Assembly: GCA_964630225.1 (NCBI GenBank)
Contig: CAZVUK010000021.1
Location: 1 to 15,403 of the forward strand
Length of the DNA stretch: 15,403 bases
Source of the DNA: CAYZRY01 sp964630225
GTDB lineage: Bacteria > Bacillota_I > Bacilli_A > RF39 > UBA660
Direction of reading: 5' to 3'
This document shows, one piece after another, positions 7,636 to 13,367 of this stretch. The translations under genes and the position numbers were made by a program. The stretch's first letter is position 1; each line of letters begins with the position of its first letter. The notes under the pieces are model-generated. The model made no database searches and was not told the origin of the DNA. It saw nothing but the letters and a program-made list of their open reading frames with translations.

Positions 7636-8090
7636 ATGTTAGTAGTTAAGAATATAACAAAGAAATTTCTAAAATATAACAAAAATAAAAAGAAAGAAGA
7701 ATTTTTGGCAATGACGATATAAATTTTGTCGCAAAAAAAGGTGAAATAATCGGTATCTTGGGACCTAATGGGGCCGGTAAGACGACGCTTCTTAGAATTA
7801 TTGCCAGCAAAGCGAAAAGCTTTAAAGAAGCACAAAGTGCACTATCTCCTTTCACGATGATAATTATCTTTCCAGCTATGGCAACGACAATGTTAAATCT
7901 AAAAAAAAATGCTCTTATTGCCTTAATACCATTTTTAAACGTCTCACAAATATTCAGTGACATAGTTAATGGTCAATCTGAATTTATTTACATTCTCTTA
8001 TTTGTTATCTCGTCACTCACATTAATAACAATTCTCTTAACTATTAACTTTAAATTTTACAAAGGAGAAAAAGTCCTCTTTAGTGAATAG
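7636..8090 (+). pseudogene. natA-natB relic: ATPase start fused to permease end
   Basis: The ATG at 7636 follows a strong AGGAGGT site and begins like a NatA-type ABC ATPase (MLVVKNITKKF). It stops after 28 codons at TAA 7720-7722. A lost base near 7710 explains this: from there the next frame continues with the expected strand DDINFVAKKGEIIG and an intact Walker A, GPNGAGKTT. About 15 residues later, near 7815-7835, the protein switches without a stop to the C-terminal part of a NatB-like ABC-2 permease (KEAQSALSPF, two hydrophobic segments, the ending FYKGEKVLF). The Q-loop, signature, Walker B of the ATPase and the N-terminal two thirds or more of the permease are missing. One internal deletion across a natA-natB pair explains this. 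The product cannot be a working transporter. NatA/NatB pairs elsewhere export sodium and possibly other compounds; the exact ancestor is inferred from motifs. Confidence 0.85.
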
Positions 8091-8093
8091 CTC

Positions 8094-8122
8094 TTGAAAA
8101 ATACAATTATTTATGTTATAAT
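8094..8122 (+). promoter_or_regulatory. strong promoter of the HAD-plsC operon
   Basis: TTGAAA (8094-8099), a 17-base spacer, then perfect TATAAT (8117-8122) with a TG extension at 8114-8115. It is the best match to consensus in the window. It begins 3 bases after the end of the natB relic. Confidence 0.8.
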
Positions 8123-8149
8123 AGTGCCCATAAAAAGAGGGGGATAAAT

Positions 8150-8848
8150 ATGGCAATACTTTTTGATATAGATGGTACGTTAACTAATTTTGAAAAATTC
8201 GTTTTAGACAACGGACCGAAATACATGCTAAATAAACATGGAATTAATATCGCCAACGAGAACGGATATGATATAGACGAGGTTTTTGATTTACCTAGAT
8301 ATTTTCTGTCCGAGGGCATGGATTATAATGAAGCACTAAAAACAAGTGATAAAATAATGTCTCAGTTTTGGCAAAGATATTATTTAAAGTATATTCGTAC
8401 ACCATTTAGAGAAGGAGCAGTAGATTTAATATCTAAGCTTCAAGAAGAGGGTCACGATGTCGCTTTTGTTTCATCTAGAAAACATTCGACCGAAAAGACT
8501 TTGATGGGTCGCTTTGTTAAAGCAAGTATCGACTGGCAATTCAAACACAATGGTTTGACTAAGCCTAATATTATGCTTTTTGAAGATGATCGCGAGAAAA
8601 CACTATACTTACTAATCGAAGGAGATAATGGGCACGTCTTAATTGATGATAAAGCTGATTTGATTTTAGATATGTCTGAAACCATGCCTGTTTTATGTAT
8701 AGAAAGTGCCTATAATAACAATAGATATTTAGGTAGAGATGTAGAAAGCTTTGATAATTACACCGATGGGCGTATATATGAAGCTATTAAAGAAAAACAA
8801 GCAGTTAAAACCAAAGTTAAAACCTATGATAGAAAAGGATGGTTATAA
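8150..8848 (+). CDS. HAD-superfamily phosphatase, nucleotidase-like
   Basis: A 232-residue cytosolic HAD hydrolase. Motif I is FDIDGT with nucleophile Asp6 and Asp8. Motif II is VSSRK (Ser108/Ser109). A Lys around 130 fits motif III, and motif IV is HVLIDDKADL with Asp166-Asp167. The helical insert after motif I (about 15-85) corresponds to a C1-type cap. The general look recalls 5'(3')-deoxyribonucleotidases (NT5C type), but I cannot fix the substrate. The start follows a G-rich site (GAGGG at 8137-8141). The plsC-type gene begins 1 base after this stop, and its ribosome binding site lies inside the last codons, so the two are made together. That pairing would also fit dephosphorylation of a lipid-pathway or glycerol phosphate intermediate, which is inference. 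The C-terminal tail from about 205 is Lys-rich and probably exposed. Confidence 0.82.
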   Translation: MAILFDIDGTLTNFEKFVLDNGPKYMLNKHGINIANENGYDIDEVFDLPRYFLSEGMDYNEALKTSDKIMSQFWQRYYLKYIRTPFREGAVDLISKLQEEGHDVAFVSSRKHSTEKTLMGRFVKASIDWQFKHNGLTKPNIMLFEDDREKTLYLLIEGDNGHVLIDDKADLILDMSETMPVLCIESAYNNNRYLGRDVESFDNYTDGRIYEAIKEKQAVKTKVKTYDRKGWL

Positions 8849-8849
8849 T

Positions 8850-9563
8850 ATGGATAAAACCGAAAGAAACTATAAAATACTTAGCCGTATTTCAGCACCC
8901 TTTTTAAATGTTATTTTTAGGCCACTAGTTTTAAATCGAAGTCAAATAGCTAGTGAAAAACCAATTATATATGCACCTAATCATCGCAAGACAATCGATT
9001 CTTTAGTCCTTTTTGCTAACATTAAAGATGAAATTCACTGGTTAGCTTTGCAACGATTTTTTACCGGCGAAGATAGTATCTTTGCTAACAGCAAGAATCC
9101 TCTTTTATGTAAGCTAACACCAGTTATTTTTAACTCTATCGGGGCTATTCCAGTTGTTAGAGAGCAAGATGCTCATCTGTATCCGGAACTTATAATTAAT
9201 AGAGAAATGTTAAAAAGAGTTAGAACATATTTAGCAGGGGGAAGCTCGGTTGGAATATTTCCAGAAGGAACAACCAATAAAGATTTAACTAAGTCAGAGA
9301 TCTTAGAAGCAAAACCGACAGCATTTAGCCTAGCTCGTAAATACGATGCCTATATACAACCAGTTTCACTAGTATATGCTCCAAAAGATCATCCTAGCAA
9401 ATACAAAGTTATCGTTAACTTTAGACCAGCCTTTAAAATGAATGATTTATCTAATGAAGAAGCAGTAGAGCTTTGGAGTAAGGAGATGCTAGAGGGCATA
9501 AGTGAGAATAACGAAATACTTGAAAATGCTAAGAACGGAATAAAAATTAAGCTTAAGAAATAG
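8850..9563 (+). CDS. plsC: 1-acyl-sn-glycerol-3-phosphate acyltransferase (PlsC family)
   Basis: A 237-residue acyltransferase predicted to acylate lysophosphatidic acid to phosphatidic acid at the membrane face during phospholipid synthesis. The catalytic HX4D motif is NHRKTID with His45 and Asp50. A second block around IPVVRE (100-105) and the substrate-binding FPEGTT block with Glu139 are both present. The ATG at 8850 is chosen because AAAGGA (8834-8839) precedes it and the protein then begins close to the domain, as in the family. In-frame codons extend further upstream into the HAD gene but have no such support. The family also includes relatives acting on other acyl acceptors, so exact specificity is inferred. 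It is the second gene of a two-gene unit that ends in the terminator covering its stop codon. Confidence 0.9.
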   Translation: MDKTERNYKILSRISAPFLNVIFRPLVLNRSQIASEKPIIYAPNHRKTIDSLVLFANIKDEIHWLALQRFFTGEDSIFANSKNPLLCKLTPVIFNSIGAIPVVREQDAHLYPELIINREMLKRVRTYLAGGSSVGIFPEGTTNKDLTKSEILEAKPTAFSLARKYDAYIQPVSLVYAPKDHPSKYKVIVNFRPAFKMNDLSNEEAVELWSKEMLEGISENNEILENAKNGIKIKLKK

Positions 9564-9584
9564 AAATTGTTTTCTATTTCTTTT
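9555..9584 (+). terminator. intrinsic terminator containing the plsC stop codon
   Basis: A perfect 12-bp stem AAGAAATAGAAA / TTTCTATTTCTT (9555-9566 with 9571-9582) has the 4-base loop TTGT. The T run after it is short (9581-9584). The stop TAG (9561-9563) sits inside the left arm. Confidence 0.7.
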
Positions 9585-9588
9585 ATTA

Positions 9589-9597
9589 TGGTAAAAT
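9589..9597 (+). promoter_or_regulatory. extended -10 promoter of the hybrid kinase gene
   Basis: TG plus one base (9589-9591), then TAAAAT (9592-9597). It starts 5 bases after the terminator and 27 bases before the kinase ATG. A -35 at normal spacing is not evident. Confidence 0.5.
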
Positions 9598-9623
9598 AGT
9601 ATTATACATAATAAGGAGCAGAT

Positions 9624-11855
9624 ATGCATGTAAGTAATATTCTCCTAGCATTCAGTTTTATATATTTACTTATGATTGCGGTATTATATTTTAGTAAACC
9701 GCGTATTAAGTTAATAGAAAACAAAGTTTATGAAACTTTATTGATTGTTGGAATAATTGGGGTAATTTTAGATTTTTTAGGGATTTATGCTAATATTAAT
9801 CTTCCAGATACAAGTCTGTTTAGATGGATAGTAGTTAAGTTTTATTTTGTCTATTTAATTACAGCCTCAGTCCTTATTACTAACTATATATTGTTTTCAG
9901 TTGTTAATGAATTAAAGATAGATTTTAAAGCCGATAAACCTCGCCGTAGATACTTTATCTTCATTAATACTATTTATTTAATAGCTGTCGTCTTAAACTT
10001 TTTATTACCACTTAGATATCACACAGCGGGAACAGAAATATATGTAACAGGACCTAATGTTATATTTATATATGGACTTGCTTTTGTCGTTATGATTACA
10101 TGGCTTATATATTTAATATCTAACTTAGTTGTTAAGAGAATTTCCGCTAATAAATATGTACCGGTAATTTTCTTAGTAATCTTTTTAATTCCGGCAGTAA
10201 TGTTTCAAATGCAAAATCCTGAGTATCTTTTGGTAACGTCGGTAATATCATTTACTTTGGTATTTATGTACAACACGATCGAAAACCCCGATATGAAATT
10301 AATCGGAGAATTAAACATTGCCAAAGAACAAGCTGAAAAAGCTAATAACGCTAAGAGTGATTTCCTATCTAGCATGAGTCACGAGATTAGAACACCACTT
10401 AATGCTATCGTTGGTTTTGGTGAATGTATCGAAGACGCTACTTCGGTCGAAGAAGCGAAAGAAGACGCTAGAGATATAGTCTCAGCTTCTAATACACTAC
10501 TTGAAATAGTAAATGGTATCCTCGATCTTTCGAAAATTGAAGCAGGAAAACTTGAGATAAGTAACTCAGCGTATAATCCGCGTGATTTATTTGAATCAGT
10601 TATTAAATTATTAGAAACTAAAATAATAAATAAATCATTAGATTTTAGAGTATATATAGCCGAAGATTTACCTAAAGCCTTATATGGAGATCAGGTAAAT
10701 CTTAAAAAAGTTGTCACTAACTTACTTAGCAATGCCGCTAAATATACCGAAAAGGGCTATGTCGACTTTAGAGTTGATTCAGTTGTTACCAACGGGGTAT
10801 GCCGAATGTTAATATCAGTCGAAGACTCTGGCCGTGGTATCAAAAAAGAACAGATAGCAACGTTATTTACGCGTTTTCAGCGTCTCGATGAAGACAAGAA
10901 TACTACTATCGAAGGAACAGGACTAGGGCTTGCCATTACTAAACATTTAACGGAACTTATGGGTGGTAATATTGTCGTTCAAAGTACCTATGGACAAGGT
11001 TCTAAGTTTATTGTAACGATCGATCAAAACTTAGCTGATGAGAAGTTGCTCGAAAAAGAACTTAGCGATCCACTACTTTCGGGCAGCATAACAGGAAAGA
11101 GCATTTTAATTGTCGATGATAATCAGTTAAACTTAAAAGTAGCTCACAAGATTATTAGCGCTATGTATAATGTAAAAATAGATTTGGTCGACAGTGGTTT
11201 TGCCTGCATAGAAAAGATTAAAGCTGGCGAAAAATATGACCTGATTTTACTTGATGACATGATGCCTAGGATGAGTGGAATAGATACTCTTAAATACCTA
11301 AAAGAAATTTCAGGCTTCGCTATTCCGGTTGTTGCTTTAACCGCTAACGCATTAACTGGTATCGAAGAAAAGTATATGGCCGCGGGCTTTGATGCTTATC
11401 TGGCAAAACCGATTGAAAAACCTAAATTAGAGCAGATCTTGCTTAAATACTTAAGAACAGACTCTGTCTTCGAAGAGCTAAAATCAGAAGTTAAAGCAAC
11501 TAGAAATCTCGACTATCTAAGAAGCCGTAAAGTAGATATCGATACTTCCCTTGAAATACTTGGAGACCAAGCTACTTATGATGATATTATGCAGACGTTT
11601 AGAAAAGAAATCGAAACAAAACTGAGTAACTTAAATAGAAATAGACAGTTAAATGATTTAGAAAGTTATGCCATATCGATTCACAGTTTAAAGTCCGATG
11701 CTAAATACCTAGGGTTTAAGTCTTTGGCTGACTATGCATACCATCACGAGTTGAAAAGCAAAGAAAATGATCGAACTTTTATCGATGATAACTTTGATAT
11801 CTTAGAAAGAGAAGTAAGAAAAATAATAGTCATTATCGATGAATATTTAAAATAG
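9624..11855 (+). CDS. orphan hybrid histidine kinase (7TM-HisKA-HATPase-REC-Hpt)
   Basis: A 743-residue membrane-bound hybrid sensor kinase. Seven hydrophobic segments lie at about 4-23, 35-56, 68-94, 109-130, 145-170, 178-196 and 201-219, like the 7TM sensor regions of some kinases. A short coiled linker leads to HisKA with phospho-acceptor His253 (SHEIRTPLNAI). The ATP-binding domain has N370 (NLLSNAAKYT), the DSGRGI box from Asp401, and GTGLGLAI (431-438). The receiver domain has Asp498-Asp499, phospho-acceptor Asp544 in LLDDMMP, Thr573 and Lys595. A C-terminal Hpt domain carries His687 in IHSLKSDAKYLGF. All phosphorelay residues are present, so a His-Asp-His relay is expected within this chain. 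The last acceptor, a separate response regulator, is not in this window. The ATG at 9624 follows AAGGAG (9613-9618) at 5 bases. Signal unknown. Confidence 0.93.
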   Translation: MHVSNILLAFSFIYLLMIAVLYFSKPRIKLIENKVYETLLIVGIIGVILDFLGIYANINLPDTSLFRWIVVKFYFVYLITASVLITNYILFSVVNELKIDFKADKPRRRYFIFINTIYLIAVVLNFLLPLRYHTAGTEIYVTGPNVIFIYGLAFVVMITWLIYLISNLVVKRISANKYVPVIFLVIFLIPAVMFQMQNPEYLLVTSVISFTLVFMYNTIENPDMKLIGELNIAKEQAEKANNAKSDFLSSMSHEIRTPLNAIVGFGECIEDATSVEEAKEDARDIVSASNTLLEIVNGILDLSKIEAGKLEISNSAYNPRDLFESVIKLLETKIINKSLDFRVYIAEDLPKALYGDQVNLKKVVTNLLSNAAKYTEKGYVDFRVDSVVTNGVCRMLISVEDSGRGIKKEQIATLFTRFQRLDEDKNTTIEGTGLGLAITKHLTELMGGNIVVQSTYGQGSKFIVTIDQNLADEKLLEKELSDPLLSGSITGKSILIVDDNQLNLKVAHKIISAMYNVKIDLVDSGFACIEKIKAGEKYDLILLDDMMPRMSGIDTLKYLKEISGFAIPVVALTANALTGIEEKYMAAGFDAYLAKPIEKPKLEQILLKYLRTDSVFEELKSEVKATRNLDYLRSRKVDIDTSLEILGDQATYDDIMQTFRKEIETKLSNLNRNRQLNDLESYAISIHSLKSDAKYLGFKSLADYAYHHELKSKENDRTFIDDNFDILEREVRKIIVIIDEYLK

Positions 11856-11861
11856 TTACTT

Positions 11862-11889
11862 AAAAAAGATATTTTAAAATATCTTTTTT
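11862..11889 (+). terminator. palindromic terminator after the hybrid kinase
   Basis: A perfect 28-base self-complementary stretch: six A, GATATTTTAAAATATC, six T. The 12-bp arms surround TTAA, and the T run is part of the right arm. It ends 2 bases before the next extended -10 element. Confidence 0.8.
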
Positions 11890-11891
11890 AA

Positions 11892-11900
11892 TGGTATACT
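11892..11900 (+). promoter_or_regulatory. extended -10 promoter of the AAA+ gene
   Basis: TG plus one base (11892-11894), then TATACT (11895-11900). The -35 region would fall inside the preceding terminator palindrome and does not match consensus. The ribosome binding site GGAGG is at 11922-11926. Confidence 0.55.
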
Positions 11901-11930
11901 ACTAGTAGAAAAGAATAAGATGGAGGGATT

Positions 11931-13322
11931 ATGAACGGTGAACAATTTAGTGTTTTAGATCGCTATGGCGAAAATTTTACTGACAAAGAATATGTCACTA
12001 ATCCTGCCATTGGAAGAGATGAGGAAATTAAGCAGTTATTACTTGTCTTATTAACACCAGAAAAATCAGCTATTTTGATAGGTAAACCAGGTATCGGTAA
12101 AACAGCGATAGTCGAGGGTTTAGCTTATCGTATTAAGCAAGGTGATGTACCGGATGCTCTTCAAGGTTACACTATTATTAATATAAAGACAGCGTCTCTT
12201 TTGGGAACTATGCCCGATGGAGAAAGCAAGGTTCAATTATTAATTGATGAATTAAAAACAAAAGATAAGATGATTCTTTTTATCGATGAAGTCCATATGT
12301 TAATTGGATCGACCGAAGAGTCGTCGCTTGACTTTGCCAATATATTTAAAGAAGGTCTTGGTCGTGGTAAAATCAAAGTTGTTGGAGCGACGACAACCGA
12401 AGAGTATGAAAGATACATACTTAGAGATAAAGCCTTTACCAGACGTTTTCAGCGTATCGAAGTACCTGAACCCAGTAGAGATGAAACGGTTAAGATAATG
12501 ACAGGTACCCTGCCTAAAATAGAAAAAGAGACCGGAGCTAGGATGAAGTACTCACCATATAGGCAAGAGCTTATTATGGGCTTTCTAGTTGATATGACAA
12601 GTGAATACAAGCGTGTTTATGAAATAGGCTCAAGATATCCTGATTGCTCGCTTACTTTACTTAAATCAGCTTTCTCATTTGCTGTTTTTGATAATCGCAA
12701 TTTAGTGACGATTTTAGACTTTGAAAAAGCTATCGAAAACACTCATTTAGTTTATCCTGATGTCATAAAAAAAGAACTGCCTAAATTTAAAGTACAGTTT
12801 AAAGAGATGTATGCCGAAGAAGAGGGAAGTCCAGAAGAAAGCACATTAGAGCTCGAGGAGCCGAAAGAAGACCTAATCCTCGAAGAAGAGTTCGAAGAAG
12901 AAACGCCAGTTCGTAGAGCTGAGAACATAACAGATGAAACGACAATTAGTGCGATGGGTACCAGAGACACGCGCGTGGCTCCGGATCCTCTTAAAATAGA
13001 TACGAGTGCTAATTTAACAGCACCGGTCAGTCATGAAGCTCCGGCAACAACAAAGCCAGATTTAGAACTTGATAATCACGAAGATAAACTTCCTGATGAA
13101 GATGATTTTCCAAGAGCACAAGGCGACAACAGTCTTTATATAAGTTCTCAGTCGCCACTGACTAATATGTATCAAAACCAAACATCGATAGCAGCGATGG
13201 GAACAAGAGATACAAGGATCGTTCCCCAAAAAGAAAAGACAAGCCATCTAGATACTAGCTTACTTGGTGACATAGATTTAAATGCTAGTCCAGAAAAAGA
13301 AAAACCAGATGACTTTGAATAA
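11931..13322 (+). CDS. stand-alone ClpA/ClpB D1-like AAA+ ATPase with acidic tail
   Basis: A 463-residue protein. Residues about 8-275 match the first AAA+ domain (D1) of ClpA/ClpB: the LDRYGENFT lead-in, IGRDEEI, Walker A GKPGIGKT (51-58), Walker B ILFIDE (Asp119, Glu120) followed by VHMLIG, sensor-1 region VGATTTEEY, and arginine finger pair Arg171-Arg172 in TRRFQ. Parts usual for Clp unfoldases are absent: no N-domain, no middle domain, no second ATPase domain and no ClpP-binding loop. Where D1 normally carries the aromatic pore loop (KYRG), this protein reads GTMPDGES, so substrate threading seems unlikely. From about 290 the chain is low-complexity and acidic (runs of Glu), with two copies of MGTRDTR near 342-348 and 423-429. 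The sequence supports an ATP-driven remodeller or switch rather than a protease subunit; the partner is unknown. Its own promoter and terminator make it a single-gene unit beside the orphan kinase. ATG 11931 follows GGAGG. Confidence 0.85.
   Translation: MNGEQFSVLDRYGENFTDKEYVTNPAIGRDEEIKQLLLVLLTPEKSAILIGKPGIGKTAIVEGLAYRIKQGDVPDALQGYTIINIKTASLLGTMPDGESKVQLLIDELKTKDKMILFIDEVHMLIGSTEESSLDFANIFKEGLGRGKIKVVGATTTEEYERYILRDKAFTRRFQRIEVPEPSRDETVKIMTGTLPKIEKETGARMKYSPYRQELIMGFLVDMTSEYKRVYEIGSRYPDCSLTLLKSAFSFAVFDNRNLVTILDFEKAIENTHLVYPDVIKKELPKFKVQFKEMYAEEEGSPEESTLELEEPKEDLILEEEFEEETPVRRAENITDETTISAMGTRDTRVAPDPLKIDTSANLTAPVSHEAPATTKPDLELDNHEDKLPDEDDFPRAQGDNSLYISSQSPLTNMYQNQTSIAAMGTRDTRIVPQKEKTSHLDTSLLGDIDLNASPEKEKPDDFE
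12945..13226 (+). repeat. two copies of an AMGTRDTR motif in the AAA+ tail
   Basis: Residues 339-351 (12945-12983) read ISAMGTRDTRVAP and residues 420-432 (13188-13226) read IAAMGTRDTRIVP. Each is preceded by Thr/Ser and followed a few residues later by Asp-Thr-Ser. The protein copies agree at nearly every core position, while the DNA differs at many third positions (for example CGCGTG against AGGATC). This suggests the peptide is under selection, not a fresh DNA duplication. Confidence 0.85.
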
Positions 13323-13367
13323 AAAAACCAGATAATTATTGACTAGTTCATAATTATCTGGTTTTTT
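13322..13367. terminator. shared bidirectional terminator between convergent genes
   Basis: A perfect 18-bp stem (13322-13339 with 13350-13367) has A6 then CCAGATAATTAT on one side and its complement with T6 on the other. The loop is 10 bases. It works for both strands: U tracts follow the GC-containing stem in either direction. It starts at the AAA+ stop codon and contains the last codons and stop of the minus-strand P-type ATPase gene. Confidence 0.88.

Noticed and set aside
7646..7963. Minus-strand frame of 105 codons across the natA/natB relic
   Set aside because: It mirrors coding sequence recognisable on the plus strand, has no convincing start signals and no recognisable domain.
11931..13322. 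AAA+ protein as a ClpP-partner unfoldase (clpA/clpC)
   Set aside because: No second ATPase domain, no ClpP-binding loop and no aromatic pore loop are visible.
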